NCBI GenBank assembly: GCA_037783415.1
Contig: JAZGTN010000024.1
Location: forward strand, 62,001-126,000
From: Leptasterias polaris
Lineage: Eukaryota; Echinodermata; Asteroidea; Forcipulatida; Asteriidae
Reading direction: 5' to 3'
DNA length: 64,000 nucleotides
Positions 1-15,600 of this stretch are shown piece by piece; the first letter of the stretch is position 1; each line of letters begins with the position of its first letter. The translations under genes were made by a program, and so were the position numbers. The notes beneath the pieces are model-generated. The model searched no databases. It saw only the letters and a program-made list of their open reading frames with translations, and was not told where the DNA came from.

Positions 1-3000
1 TGGACAAAATACAGACCCCCCCTCACTGACGTCACATTTCTTTAGGACTAGGAGGTATGCCATGCTGGAGTACTACGCACACGATCTGCAGGGATGAGAT
101 TTTTCAGACTTTTTATGTCAGCCATGTAAATGAAAAAAGAAAGACTTCCCTTTGATCTAGTTCTTAAAAGCCCTTTGAATTCCAAACCCTCCCTAGGGGT
201 TACCAAAAGGTAGAAACGCCATCATTTCAACATATGTAGGCCCTACGGCATACATCCTAAAATTTGGACCCAACATGTAGTTTCAGACTTTTTTGCCAGC
301 AATGACTCTCATCCCTGGATCTGATGCGTAGGGCTATCCAGTGCTGTGTTTCGTAGCACATGTTCGAGCAGGTCCTTAGTGAGTGCAGGACGTGCACAAG
401 TCAGTACTCCAGTATGGATTGGTTAGCCTCATCTAAGAAGGGTCTGTTGTGATATAGCTGGGTCAGTCTAAATGAAGTTAACTTCACACTTTAATGCTTA
501 TTTGCAAGATGATACATTTGGGAAAGGTCCTTTCATATTTTGTAGACATGTTACTTTTATAAAAACGTTTGACTGGTCACAGGCTGTTTCTTAAAGGGTA
601 CCCCACAAACCTTTGAAGAGAAAAACAATTGAAACTGTAAATCTTTGTAAAAGGATGAAATATAAGAATAAAAGTTGTCGCTAAAGTGTATTTCAGGGTT
701 GGCAAGACTGGGGTTTTCACTAAGGGGGAACAATCACTTGTATGAAACCGCCGTAGCGTGTGGCCCTCAAGATTTGAAAGTTCTGTGTGAATTATAAAAA
801 GCCTTGTTTATAATCAATATAACGTGAATGGCATACTTGAAGGTCTCTATTTTATTTGTTTACATAGAAGTTTTTACTCGAACATTGAAAAAGAAATGTT
901 TGTTTTTGCTTTTTTATGGGGGGGGGGGGGAACTGTATAGAAAACTAAGTTTTGTTATTTTGTGAAAGAAACCCAAGAACAAAGAAAAAAGGAGGAAGGG
1001 GGCAGCATGTGTCAAGTTTAGTTACTGTGTCCTGAGGAAAAGCATGCAAAAGAGGAAAAGCATGCAAAAGAGGCAATTAAACTAAAGCTTATTAAGAAAA
1101 TGTATTAAAAAAAAGTTATTGGTATGATTTGGCGTTGCACTCTACAAGAGAGGAAGTCATCTTAGAAAGTTGTTTGCACAAAAAGTGGTGGAAAGTTGTG
1201 GACTTGAGCATTCACTCCACTACTTTAGTCTGAACAGGGTGTAGAGCGTTTGTTGGCCGCATTTGCTCATCAGGATGTTAAGCTATAGTTTTTATATTGT
1301 TAGACTGAAATTGTCGTTTAGTTATCTTTCTGTTGAAATACATCAAATGTATAGTCAGGATCCCTTCAATTTTGTGTTTTATTTTAAAAGACTTTTTGAT
1401 CTGAAACTATCCCACATTCTTACTGACAGGAACTAAAAGTATACAACTAACTTTGCGCATTATCTTATTCTCTTCGTGAAACACACAACTGTATCAAATG
1501 TAGGGCCTTGTACATCCTATACATTGTAAAAGATTTTAACAAGCTGGTGTTGGCAGTCACTTGATACAACCAGTAAATAATGTTAACAATATTTGTGCTA
1601 AGCAACTCGCTCATTCAAGTCTATTTCATAGAGTTGTACAAGTGGGACTGGTATTACACTACTGAAGTATGGCTTTGCTTGTGCAAAGTCAGTACAAAAA
1701 CTGACACTTTGCTGCAAATTAAGAGCGTTGGACTTGATCAAGTCTTTCTCAAAATAATACAAGATAATAGGGTTGTTACATTATCAAAAAAAACAGGCAT
1801 AAATGCTTCATTCATATGCATCCCAAGAGCAATAGACTTAAAAGGAGGGTATACCTTTTGTAATTACTCCAAAATATTACTTGGTGCAGAGCAGTCAATA
1901 TTAGAAAACATTGTTTGAAGCAACACCCTTTGAAGTAATGTAGTTTTTCACCCAAATATTGAATCTGAGAAAGGTTTCAGGCGTGAAGCTTTTCTCAGGC
2001 ATCTGAAGAAACACAATTTTATATGGAACAAGGAAGTTTTACTTGCAACTTCGATGACCAATTGAGCCCAACTGGTCTTTGACATTTACCAAAAGTATAT
2101 CATGCCCTGAATCCAGTTTAGATTCAAGAGGCAAAGTTTACACTTCTGAAAAGTCGTTCTGCTATTAAGTCAGTACATGTATTATTAAAACCAGAGGCAG
2201 ACTTGTACAGTCCATGTTTTACAGTATTTTGAAACCGGAATGTCATTTCTGACAGTACACATAACGTACGTTTACAAGCTACAGACTATGCCATGTTTAG
2301 TAGACCAAAAGCCTGTTTAATGGTGAGATAAGGGGCTTTGTACAGCTTTAAATAATCTGTAGTTACAGGTTACACTAAATGAAACGTCATGCGATGTAAT
2401 GTATAGTTTTCTATTATGACTGTTCTCTGCAAATGTCTAAAAATTAGCTAAATTTGCTAAACGCTGTTATGAGCGGCTAAGCAGCTCTTTGGCCATTGGA
2501 CCGCATGAAGGCTTTGCCACACATGAGAAATGTTCAGATCTACACAAATTGTTTGGCTAAGTTTATTTTATTACAGGAGAGTGGCTTTATCTGTGCGCTT
2601 TTCCAATCGAATTAAATTCAAATACAATGTAGTTTTTGCTGTAGTTAAGCGGCTTACCTTGGTTTCATTTGGCTAGTTTAGCTCTAGCTGTTACATCTTG
2701 TAAATGACTACATGTACATTAAAATATTCATGCAAACTTCCTGAATTCGGGATTATACCCAGTCTGTTGCCGCTTTATTTAGTTTCTTAACAATTTCTCT
2801 TTGGGTGGAAGGTGCATTATAGGTAATTCTTCTCTATCACCGTTCCACAGTACATATTAATAGATTAGTTCTGCGATCGAACGAAAACAAAACTGCACTT
2901 TCTTTCAAAATGTAACCAAGCCCGGATGATTGTCGAAACAATTCCCATCAAGTTTAAACTATATCTCTCGTTTTTATTAGCTGTCTAAAGTTGTACGATC

Positions 3001-6000
3001 ATGAGCTATTTGCCTCCTAGCCTCGCTTTGGTATATTATGTTTGAGTACTGGAAAACAAAATGGATTCCCATCAGATAACGATGGGGGCGCCACCCAACC
3101 TTCTGCTTGAACAGTGTCCGGCCGGGTGATAGTAAGGGGCACCCGTCATCTTTTAGAGGTCATTTCCCCCGATTCATTTTAACCACAATGTTATCAAAAT
3201 GTTAACATAGGAGTTAACCAACATGATTTTATGGATGTGTAAACACGGTAACAATGTGTGTTATCTTGCCCCATTGTGTATGTTGTGACGGATCATGATT
3301 CAAGATTGGTAATCCTGTTTGTGGTTATAACGGTAAAATTTTCTCCCGTTATCATTCCTCAATTCAATACAAACATTAAACCCACACTCTACGCATTCTA
3401 AAGCAAGGGGTATGGGTTAGATTAAATAACCTCTGCAATCTGATATGATCAAACATGTACCTACATACCTTTAACAAGGTGCGGCCATTTTGTTTTTTAA
3501 GCATTCAAATCAACGCATCCAAACCGAGGCTGGAAGGAAAATGATCCGGCCCCCCCTTTTGTGAAAGTAATGGTCACTTTGGGGTTTAAAGGAAAATGAA
3601 CAAGCTGGCTTGGACTAATTTGAATTGCAATGTAGTGGTTCCTCTACGGGATAATAATCAATTGCTCAATTAGTTGTTGTCTTCTTTGTTTGTTTGATTT
3701 TCGTAGTTGTTGATTTTGCTATTTTTTGGTGGGTGTGTTTTTTTCCAGAAGAAATAAAAGACTGATGTACTATATTTAAAGACAAAACTACCTAATTTTT
3801 CTGCATTTACGAAATGGACTCGTGGTCATTGCAAAGGTCATTTTCAACCATAACCTCGGTGGTCGTTATCGAACACAATTGATTTATCAATAATATCAGC
3901 TGAATAAAGGGCGGCTTTTATTTAATTTTAGACATTTCCTTCATCACTAGAAATAACTGTTGAGGAACAACAAACACTTGAGGTCAAATTGTTAATGGTA
4001 TGAGTTTGATCGGTTCCCTTGGTATATTTGTGGAAGTAAACACAATAGGCCAGTTTATAATTTATATTTAGTTCTTCGTTCATTCAAAATATAGCCTAAA
4101 TTAAATCACTCATCAAAGCGTCGAAGTCAGACAAACTGCAAAAGGCACTTTAAAGTATAGGTTTTGCAAAGCCCACGATTAGCTAATAAACAGAACCAGA
4201 CAAACAAACAAAAACTCTAAAAATTTCTTATACTTGTATGCGATTTTGACGAAAGATAAAAGACAACATGTTGTGTATTTCATAAACGACGGACCAGAGA
4301 GCATGCGCAATTATGCATTTAAAAATGTATAAAATAGCCTGTGACCTTTATCAATACTGCTACAGCCACTCCACTGATTCAGCAAAAACAAAATACAGCA
4401 CCAAGTTTGTCTGTTTTTGGTTTTTGTTTCTCATAATTAAAATCAACGTGATCATGTTTTCGATTTATTTGTTTTCTTCACAGTTAACACATTATTTTTA
4501 TTTTGAAAACATTTGTTTACATACTATTACTAGTTACTTACATGCTAGACTTTGTAGGTTTTTCGTTATTCATCATTCATCGTTGTTCAGAGATTTTGAG
4601 TATTTCAGAGCTTTTGAGTGTAATAATGCCTTTCTTTTTTAAAAATAGTGAATAGGTCAATTCAACTCAAAATTACCCAACAGCGTTTCTTCTTTTCAGA
4701 TGTTTTCAAAATCGTTGGTTTGTTCTCTATAAAAATCATAATTTGAAAGATTGCTTCATCTCCCGATATCGTATCAAAGTTTGTTTTCCCCTCAACCAAA
4801 CTTGATAAGTGTTCATTCTTTCATCACCTATCACAAAAAGAGGCGGTTGCTATGTGAGCTCCTTTTACCATTTGTTATAATATCATTTTCTTGGGTTGTA
4901 TCCGCAATTTATTTTGTTTCTTGAGTGGCGTTGCTTAGCAACCACAGACCAAACAACCGAACATGAAAGGCGTACTACCGACAACGAGGCAGATGTTCCT
5001 TCTTCGCAGCTACCCCCCCCCCCCCCCCCCCCTAATCTAATCCAAAAGATGGACTCCGGCACATTGGCTAAGTACGATACCATAGAGCAATGACCAGTTA
5101 ACGGTCCCTATTAATAGGACTGTTACAAAATATATTTCCTCGACGAGGTCTTCTAATAACCGTGCAACAAAAACGTCATCGGTGTGTTTTGGCTAGTCTA
5201 ATCGGCTATTTGGTTTTTAAAACCACATTTCCGGTGGAAGCAAAGCAAAAAGAAAATGTTATTTTAATAAAACGATTATTTTGAGAGGTACATAGGCGCA
5301 CAGATAAACTTGAAATGGACGGTTTTAAGCTGTTATTAAATCAAACATGACCATGGAACCGATACTGGAATTTCATATGTTAAAGGGGGTATATTTGAAA
5401 AGGATTTCTGTAAAATCTTTGGGAAATTTTTGAAAGGGGGCATCGAAGCCTAAGGCGATGGGGAATGGCATACTATAGTGGCCTTCGTGAAGTTGAGCAG
5501 GTCCCATATTAAAAGGATTTCTCCCCCAACATTTAGTCGTAATACCCAACTAGGAGTAATGGCAATAAAAACCAAAACAATCCGTTCAAGTGATAAATCC
5601 GGTCTATCTGAAGTGGTTGCGAGAAAATAATTAACAATCGTCCACGGACGTAAAAAAGATGCACCAACGTTATAAACTTGCGCCCGCACAAAGAAGGAAA
5701 GGCTACCAACTTGTGCATCTTTCGGTTTTATTTATTTTTCTCTCATTTAGTTTAATTCTTTGGACAATACAATATACGATAAGAGGCCGTCCAGGGAAAG
5801 GCAAAAGTAAAAAAAAAATCATAAAAAGATGTACCCTCCCAGACCTTGCTCATTTAAAAGAATAACATTTATATTATATATTACACATAAATCTAAAAAT
5901 TGTAGTGAAAAGGTGCGGAGACAAGCAAACCATTACACAATACACGAGTTCCATGGTAGATTTTAATTTGACAAAGCACGGACAAGTTTTTAACAAGATG

Positions 6001-6681
6001 GGTGAAACACAAGTCCACAGTTCGCAAAACCTGGGGTGTGTGAAGGACATCCAATGAGTAGATGGACAGACACACCAAAGTATGCCTCACAATGTTGTGT
6101 CTTCAAAATCAGGTATAGTTGTGTCTTCTTTATGCAATATTGCTTGTCAATATTCGCCAGACTGATAGTGATAGAATGAGTGATTGAGACAAGGTTAGTG
6201 TTGTTATGAGATGTCCGTAGGCCTAGTTGTTTTCCCCTTGTCTCACCACTGTTTGTTCTAAGGCGGGTATTTAACATTACTTAATTAAGCCGACGTCATG
6301 GTGGTCCATCCGATAGCACCTGTCAATGATTTACGCAAGCAACAAACATTAAGCAACCTTGGATTGGCTTATCACAGCATCGTACCATGATGATCCTGGA
6401 AACAATGCTATCGTTACTATACTTACTAATATCAATAATTTCCACCCTACAAACTTGAGGTGAACTTTGGTCTACAGGGAGCCAGCCCGATGTTGGTAAT
6501 CTATCAGAGTGTGCTCGCAACCACACCCGTACATTTGCAGTTAATCTGGGTAGCGGGTAGCGAGTGTAGAGTGGAGTTCGGTGGTTCTTTCCGTTGTAAT
6601 TAATAACCTCTGTGTATTTTAAAGAGATTTGATTGAATATTGTGTTTTTTCCCTTCGGGTTGAGTTATATCTGCCCGCAGG
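1..6681. other. Upstream non-coding region, no gene recognised
   Basis: I see no convincing coding exon on either strand. The open frames here are short, AT-rich and match no family I know. The longest, 1580-1918 on the plus strand, has no recognisable motif. The stretch holds homopolymer tracts (G run near 917-931, C run near 5012-5031) and a short duplication of GAGGAAAAGCATGCAAAA near 1034-1072. The first few kilobases could be the 3' flank of a gene outside the window, and the last few hundred bases should contain the promoter of the NPC1-family gene, but no diagnostic element is clear. Confidence 0.5.
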
Positions 6682-6684
6682 ATG
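6640..6684 (+). promoter_or_regulatory. Possible 5'UTR splice acceptor abutting the NPC1-family start codon
   Basis: A pyrimidine-containing stretch ending in CTGCCCGCAG (6671-6680) sits one base before the ATG at 6682. It could be the 3' splice site of an intron in the 5' leader, so the true first exon and promoter may lie further upstream. It may also simply be exonic leader sequence; the sequence alone does not decide. Confidence 0.3.
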
Positions 6685-9600
6685 GCGAGACCTACTGCTC
6701 TGCGGAGCCAGCTGTTGGCTTGCTTGATATTTGGACTCGTTTTGAAGGTAAGCAATAATTGTCCCAGTCAAAGCAAAGCGCATATAATATAATTTACCTC
6801 ATAACACGTACTACAAAGTTCACAAAATGGCGATCGCACGGGGTCAAAGTGATTCGGCTTTAAATAAAGTACCAGTACATAAGCACAAAACAACCGAGAA
6901 GATCGGAAAAGGACCAAATGAGTTCATGAAAATAACACTAACGCGGGCCAGTGTTTACGTTTTGTCGATTAGGAACTATGTTTATAGTAAAGTGAAAGAA
7001 AGTATATTAAATCTGAAAGGGCAGAAGTAAATTGTTTACGAAACAATATTAAACTGAATCGAACAGGATACATGAGGTTTTTATAAAAACAAATTTTAAT
7101 TTACAAATTCCTTGGACAATTAAAAAAATCGTTGTACTGTAAACTGTTATTTGGGGTGTGGTGCCCGGTAAATGTATGAAACAAGTAAGTGTTACGTTTA
7201 CTGCTGTTTGCTAACTTCTCGGCATAAAAATTATTAGACCAGAAATAATCAAATCATTATTCTAACCATAATTTGTCTAACTTTGTTTCCATGAAAGTTC
7301 GGAGTATCAACGATTCACGAGGAAGGTCGATGTGTCATGTACAAGGAATGTACACCAGGTGAATTTAACTGCATTGACAATACAATGGCGGTGTCACTAA
7401 GCGGGCCCGACCATAAGGCACTTTTAGCCCAAGTTTGCCCGCACCTCGCAGACAGTGAAAATGTTTGCTGCGATCTAGATCAGTTGAACACATTGAATGG
7501 ATACCTAGCCCAGGTTCTAGGAGTGTTCAACCGCTGCCCGTCCTGCCAAGCCAACATCAGAAGGTACCAGTGCAACTTGCAATGTAGTCCTGATCAAAGT
7601 GTCTTTGTCGAGGTGGTCCCGGAGTCGCCAGACGCAATCGAAGTTACAAAAGTACGACTCTATGCGACGGAGGAGTGGGCAAACGCCACCCTGGATGCCT
7701 GTCGAGATGTGTTATTCCCTTCTGCTAACAGACCCGTCATCGACATCAACTGCAACGGGTACTCCGCTGAGCAATGCGAACCTGAGATCTGGCTGGACGC
7801 CATGGGAAATCCTTCTAACAAAATTGCCAAATTCACCACTGATGCGATATTGACTTCTAATGTGGATATACTCGGTATGGCGCCGTTGGATTCAACAGTG
7901 TTATCATGCGCCGAGAAGGCCTCTCCGGACTTACCGAGTTGCAGCTGTCAGGACTGCCGTGCAGCCTGCCCACCTGGAATCCAGCCTACCATCCCGCCAG
8001 ATCCAGAACCGTTCATTGTGGCAGGCATCGACGGCTATACCTTCGCCGTCGTCGTTGCCTTTAGTGGTTTCGCAGTATTGTTCCTAGCCGGTGTCGTCGC
8101 GTACCACTGTCTGCGTTCCTCGGACGACCACCCCGAGATGGAAGAAGGGAAAAGATCACCGAGGAAACAAACGCAGATTAGCGAGGACGATGTAAGTTGC
8201 TTTGAGAAAATCGGAAAGGCCTACGACGATGTCGTCCGTAGCTTCTTCATCAAACTCGGTACCTATGTTGCTTATCATCCCGTAGCCGTCTTGCTGATCA
8301 CAGTCGCCGTCGCCGTACCGTGCAGCGTAGGGTTCTTCTTCTCTACAGTGACGACCGACCCGGTGCAGCTATGGTCCGGTCCCAACAGCAGAGCTCGCAC
8401 GGAGAGAGTGTACTTCGATGAGAAGTTTGTTCCGTTCCAGAGGACAGAGCAGCTCATCATTACAGCCAACCAAGACAAGTACAAGCCAACAGAGTATAAG
8501 CCTTGGAACTCAGACGAGACTCTCACTTTTGGATCAGTCCTCAATATCGAAGTTCTTGAAAAGGTATATACGATTTTCTCTGTTGAAACAATAATTCAAA
8601 TGTTTTGACAATAACTACACTTTTTTGTTTGCACTAAAAACTTTGAGTGGTCGTGAATCATAAAATTTCCTGGAGCAGCTCGATCGAATAACACCTTTGA
8701 CCAGAACTTTGGGTAAAGGATCGGGTTGCCAATCCGGAGGTTTGGATCCCCATTCTAGACTGAAGTGTTATTCGGGCTACCAATATTTGGTCATGTTACC
8801 TATTTGCAATGGAAATAATGACCACTGATACTGATTCTAATGCTGTGAGGGGCCAGACCAATTTGCCTCTGTAAACCTCGGTTTGGTTGTTGCTTTGAAC
8901 GCCAAAAAGAAAAAGGGAAAAAAAAGAAGATGGCTGCTTCATAATGCTGATAACCGCATGCTTTTTTAACTTTATGGATGCTACAAACAGTTTTAATGAC
9001 AAATCAAGATAGGCCCATATCAGGTTAATTGAGTAACCAATACTTGGAGTATTAACACCATGGACATTATATACCTTGACAAAATCTTTATTATTGGGGT
9101 AAAGTGTAACGTCGATACTTTAATCGAAGTCCATGGTCCATGTTTTGTTTGTGTTAGTATCAGACCGGGCATGCACATGTTCTGGATAACTGATTGTAAT
9201 GTCACACCTTTGAGCAGTATGATTTACCAGTTTGTTAAAAATTGGCGTAAAGTTGTAGCTAGACAAGGTAAAGAGAACGCAATTTTTTGTTTTACTTGCT
9301 AGATTCTAGAGGTCCAAAAATACCTTCAGAATATGAAAGTTGAGCGCCCTTTAGAGGATGGAACCAGCGAGACCATCTCCCTTTCCGATATCTGCTGGGT
9401 ACCAGTGACCATATTGCCACCGCCTACGACATGCGCCATCACGAGTCCTTTGCAATACTGGCAGAGTAACAATAGGAGTCTACACAGAACGGCTACATCA
9501 GACGAAGGCAGTCCCCAAGACTGGCACGACCATTTCTTATACTGCGTCCGGTAAGAAGACAACACCGTCGCATAACGAGGAAAGGCACGAGTCATCTTAC

Positions 9601-12600
9601 TCCCCAAAACCCTTTTAGGGGGGTATATTTTTTCATAAAGCTTTCGAAATGCTGCGAGCGAAGTTGTCTCAGTCAAGAAAAAGAAGAAGTTCTAGATTGG
9701 ACCTCAACGCATTAATGCTCAAATTCCCACAATCTCCAACCAAAAGGATACAAAGTTATCAAACAGGATCGAGTTTAAAGTAGGACCAGGATTTGTACCG
9801 GGAACTAAAACCAAAAAGCGGATCAAGAAAACCTTTGTCAAAAAAATAGCCAATGTAGTACCATCTTGACACAAAGAAAGTAAGCCCACAAACAGCAAAA
9901 GTCTTGGCAAATTATTACCATTGCTGTCCCTGACATACCGGTAGATTCTGTGGAACAAAATAGCCTTTATTATAGCCTAGGCTACTTTCCTAGTCCGACA
10001 CACCTCATCACCTCTCCGTGTCGACAACATCTGGAGATAACTTCTTGCTTTCTCCCCCTGACAGGAACCCACTGGCTCTATCAGACGGGACTAATCTTTT
10101 CCTACCCCTCGGGTGTGTGTCTGAGTTTCTGGGCCCCAGCTACCCCTTCATTGTGCTTGGTGGATTCGATGTGACTGATGAAGGTAAGTTTCCTACGCCA
10201 TATATTAGACGACGAGTTTACCTATTGAAGTATCAGTTCTTGAAGGAGGCACGGCCACGGTTCTCCTGAACAAGGCTGGCCAAGGGCAAGCCCAGGGCAA
10301 GCCAAGGGCAAGGGTGGCAATCGTGGTCTCTCGAAGGTATTCTTGCACCCTTTTTGCGATATCGCAATGACTTATGACAACTCTGTAGTTTGACATTGAA
10401 GGCTTTCGATATAATGCCAAGTGGTCTGTAAGAAATAGAGTATCTAGCTGCCAGGGTATGTAGTGCTTGATGAGCACAATGCGTCAAATTCAGTGGACAG
10501 CTAGCTGTATGTATGCTGATGAAGTTTGCAACTTGCACACTGAGTTTTCTAGTCTGTCCATCCATCCATTCGTCCGTCTGTCTTGACGTGAATGGTATCT
10601 TCAACCCAAGCAACCGCCTATTGGCACATGCCTCCATTTTACAATTGTCCTTTAAAGACCTATCTTATAATATTTAGCATCTTTTTAGACTTCAATCCAT
10701 TTTCCCTAATATAACACATATTGTGAACATGGAATATATTATTATAATTATTATTATATCAAATCCTCTGGATAACTCATACTATCGAAAACATCCCAAC
10801 ACAGAAAGAAACGTCCTCGATCAAGACAATACTCCAGCGCTTTGAAAACACCGATACTTTTGTTTCCTATTATTTTGTCAATGCTAAATAGGCGAGCCAT
10901 TGTACCACACTGCTGAGGCAGTCATGGTCACGTTCGCCGTGAACAATTTCCGTGACGACGGAGAGGATCTTCAATTCAAGAGATCACTGGCCTGGGAAGC
11001 AGCCGCCATCGACTACATTGAGAAATACTTGGAAGAAAATGATGACTTGGTTATCACGTATATGATGGAGGTGGGTCTGGAAGAGTTTGGTTCTCTTATC
11101 TCAAGAAAAATTACATTTTAAATTGTTCACAAGAAACACAAGAGCTTGAGTTCGGTGCTCTTAACCACTCGGCCACGACACTCCAATACGACCTCCAAGA
11201 AGTTCTTTTACTGTAGTTTTAACAGCGTTTCAAACTAAGTACTCACTTATTACAACTGGGTGTATATTTCGTATCAACATAACTTCACATTAAATGCTAA
11301 TGATTGAGAAGTGTTTATTCTCTTAACGTTGGTTAAAGTTTAGATATCAAACAAAAACCACAGAATTACGCATTCAACTTTGGAGTCACGGATGACAAAG
11401 TAAAGTGATCTTGTTTTCAATGATTGATTCCAACAGTTTTAAACCCAATTACTCCAACTTAAAGACACCGTTTTATTTATCTGTTGCACAGCGTTCCATT
11501 GAAGATGCTTTGATTGAGAGCAGTGAGGCCGACATACTGACTATCATCATCAGCTACTTGGTCATCTTTGCTTACATCGCGGTGGCTTTGGGAGAATTCA
11601 GCAGTCTCAAACGCATCCTAGTAAGATCAGTCTTTTCAAATGATTCATCATGATCTACTGATTTCACGACACAGTACACAAAATGTCACAAATGTCACAA
11701 TCTTTTGATTAAAATATATATTTCCCAAGGCATTTTTACAAAATGAAACACACACTAGTCATTCTTCGCCATATTTGCATTATTGTTAACGATTAAATAA
11801 TTTACTTATCCATTCTAGTTTTGTATCAGGAAGGCATATAATTACTATTACCTATTTGCCAGCACTGAGCTGCTTGGATAATTGAACTAGTGCAAATGAA
11901 CATTAGTTCTCCTATCTGTGGGTTTCCTCCTAAACTGATATGGGTCATTTGACGATGACTAGAGCACAATAGTCAACAATAATCCTCCAAACTATTTGAT
12001 ATATTTGGAACTGTTGCCCACAATTGCCAACTCTATAGCTTGATGCAACGCATACAAGTCTTATTAGTGTTTAAACATGTGGATGGCTAAATACCAAGGG
12101 AGCTTAAGGGTTAATTAATATTATTAATCAAGTAATAAACCACAAGTGAAACTGACTGGGTATATTTTCAATAGTTTGGATTTGAACAAAGAAAAATTGC
12201 CTGGAGCGGGATTTGAAGCGGGATTTGCTCTACCAACTAAGCTATCCAGCCCTATGTTGGCGGTCTCCCTATAGTCAATATCTATCAAAACAGACATTTT
12301 ATAAACATCACGCCAAGTAAAAAAGTCCATAAATGTTTAAATCATGGTTCTTGTTGGAACTGCATCTGATTCATCACACAAACCCTCTTTGTGACTTGGG
12401 CTTTGCAAGTCCTGATCATCCAGCCTCCAAAGACTGAAACTCATCTATACTCTGTACACTTTGTCTTTAGATTGATTCTAAGGTGACTCTGGGACTAGGT
12501 GGTATCTGTGTGATTCTACTCTCAGTCGCCATGTCTATGGGTATCTATGGATACCTTGGCGTGGCTACAACACTCATCATCATTGAGGTGGTACCATTCC

Positions 12601-15600
12601 TAATGCTTGCTGTGGGTGCTGATAATATCTTTATTTTAGTCGTGGAATATCAGGTGAGGACATTATGGACATAATAGTTTATAAAAAACAGTTGTATAAA
12701 ATTGGGCAGTTATATAAAACTACATGTAGCACCCTTTAATATCTTAACAACTACTGATTCATTACAAAATAGAAAGTGTGTATTTGATATGAAAGTTCTA
12801 GGAGACTTTTTCCAAGGATCAAACAAAAAAGTTCTGAATTGATTTGTCGCTCTAAAAAGAGGAACCAAAGGACACCATCCCCCCAAAACATCTTCATCTT
12901 TGCAGTAGACTACATTTTATAAACAACTTTGTATAATGGTAGCTTGGTTTCTGACTTGCAGCGCGATGTGAGACAGCCTGGAGAGTCAAGAGAGCAACAG
13001 ATCGGCCGAGTCTTGGGCAGGGTGGCTCCAGGAATGCTTATGTGTGGGCTGTCAGAATCCATTTCTTTCTTTCTAGGTAATACCAGGTTTTCTTTGCAAA
13101 CTACCTCTCAGTACCTTACAAAATATTATTCAGACTCCTTTACAACTACCTAAATAAGTTACACACCAAAAAGGTATCGAGGGAAATACTACCACAAATG
13201 AGTTGAGAATCACCTGTGATAAAACTTTTCAAAGGTGAGTCGAGAAAGGGTATAACCTGGAAGCTATGATAATTTGAACTGAGTTTGAGGACTATCCTAT
13301 GAGCAAGTAACAGTGGTAACAGCTTCTTCTGACTTCTGTCTATAATAATATGCCACAGTGGTTAGTTAAGTCTAACCAAAATATTGCAACCAGGCCCAAA
13401 TTGGGATTGGCTTAGAGAAAAGCAGGCACATACAAGTGGCTTAGTTGATTTAGGCTTACAAAATTATTTCTAAAATGCAACAGTTGATTCAAAATGAAAT
13501 CTACAAAAAGGGCAAAGAAACTTCCCATCCTCCAGCAGAAAAGACTTTAACTTAAACGAAAAAAAAAAATAGTAATAATAATCAAATTCAAATGTCAGTG
13601 ACATGAAAACACATTGGGGGTCATTGTACTCATTTTTCATAGTGCCATGAGCTGGCCATGTTTCTTACTTCTGTTTCCTTCCTCCTCTTTGCTTGCAGGA
13701 GCTTTGACTGATGTACCAGCTGTGCAGACATTTGCTCTGTGTGCTGGCCTGGCTGTCCTCATTGACTTTCTCCTTCAAATAACTGCTTTTGTAGCTCTCC
13801 TCTCTTTGGATCTGGCAAGACAAGAAGTAAGTTAAAAAACAATTAAACCATTTACAAATTTACAAACCTAGATTCATGACGCAGGAATGACCCCCACATT
13901 CAAGGCCCCATAGCCATATCTGTGAAGAATAAACACAAAAACCCAAGCCAGGAAATTAGAAACTGCACTCCACACTTTTTCTTGATCGAGCAAGGCAAAT
14001 AGAAGGCAAAAGCTGCCAGATCCACTTGACAAAAAAAGTTCTTATATTGGGGATAAACAAAGACAACATTTAGCTTCTTATATTTACACTACATTGATGC
14101 ATGATGGAGCCACGTCCATGTACGATACTTTCCTTGTCCTTCGGAAAGGTAATCCGGAGCCAGGTTGGAATTGAACCCACCACCTTCTGCATTTACAATA
14201 GCTCTTCATTCACTTTGAAATTGGTAACGCAGGAAATGTTATTTTATTAAAATGGCTATCACTGCTAAGAAACTCCCAGTAGCTCTCCTGGTAAACAAGA
14301 AGTAGGTCAAAGTCAACTTTTAAATAGCCCCAAACTGGACTCAAATCACCGACAAGTTAGAGTGATATTAAGTGTAAAGTTATAAACTATTTTTTTAGTT
14401 AATGTTAGAGCTCAACAAATAAGTATGCACTGATTGCAAACATTAGATTTTAACCATTTCTAAATTGTCTTCTTAAAGAGTGGCAGAATTGATGTGGTCT
14501 GTTGTACTCCTCCATGCCCATGTGGAAAGGGAGATATTGTTCGTCACCCTGGATTCATTCAAATCTTCTTCAAGAAATTCTACTCTCACTTCCTACTAAA
14601 CACATGGGTCAAGCCAATTGTGGTAAGATACAACTCGGCTTTAAATATATTTTCTTTTTTACATTAAAGACTGATTTTTTATATTTTAATTTCATGTTGT
14701 GCTGACCATTTGCCTGTCGTAGTGAGTGTGTTAATGCTATTTTGTATTGTGTGTTAAAGTATTGGAGGATTAAAATCAGCACTGGAGATTATTTTATATT
14801 TTTGAAGCCATCTTATGGAATTTGTTGCTTTTGGTGTATTTTGGTGAATGGACCGGCCTCCTTCCCGTGTCTCACTAAACTAAAACAACGTTAACAGTTC
14901 ACTTGAATAATGGTTGCAATTTCTCGTGGGAATCTTGTGAAGTTAATATTTTTGATAACAGTTTTAGAGTGTATATTTTTCTTGAAGAGCCTGCTGAAAC
15001 TTCCCTTAACAATAAATATAATCTTTTTTCATTACAGTTCCTTGGATTTATACTTTTGTTTTTAGTCTGTGGATTACTAACGCTGAGGCTACCTGTTGGC
15101 TTAGAACAACGAATCCCTGTACCTGATGTAAGTTTCCTGAAGATATTACAGTAACTCTTTAAAACATGGTACATCTTATTTTTCCAAAATCTGAAAACTA
15201 GTGTGACACCAAACTGGAAGGGGGATTATACCGTCCATTCTTTGTGCTGCAAAGTGGGAACACAACAGAAATGGCACTAACACAAAGGAGGTTATGCACA
15301 AAATAAATGATTTTATATTTACGTTCATAACTTGTTTGGGGTTAAACAAAGACAAATTGACTAGAGCGGGATTTGAACCAACAACTTCCAGTTTATTGTG
15401 CCGGCGCTCTACCAACTGAGCTATCTAGCCCTATTTTTGCGGTCTCCCTATTTGTTCAATATCTTTGTTCAGGGGTGCCAGTCAAAAACCATTCAACAAG
15501 TTGGTAGAGCGCAGCCACTTTTAACTGGAGGTCCTTAGTTCGAATCCCACTCTAGTAAACCAAATTTTGTTCAACCCCAAATTATTAAAAATTTACCCTG

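Noticed and set aside
1580..1918. 112-codon ORF on the plus strand
   Set aside because: No recognisable domain, AT-driven composition and no supporting gene context.
7599..8087. Open frames within NPC1-family exon 2 in other frames
   Set aside because: Shadows of the long coding exon, with no independent signals.
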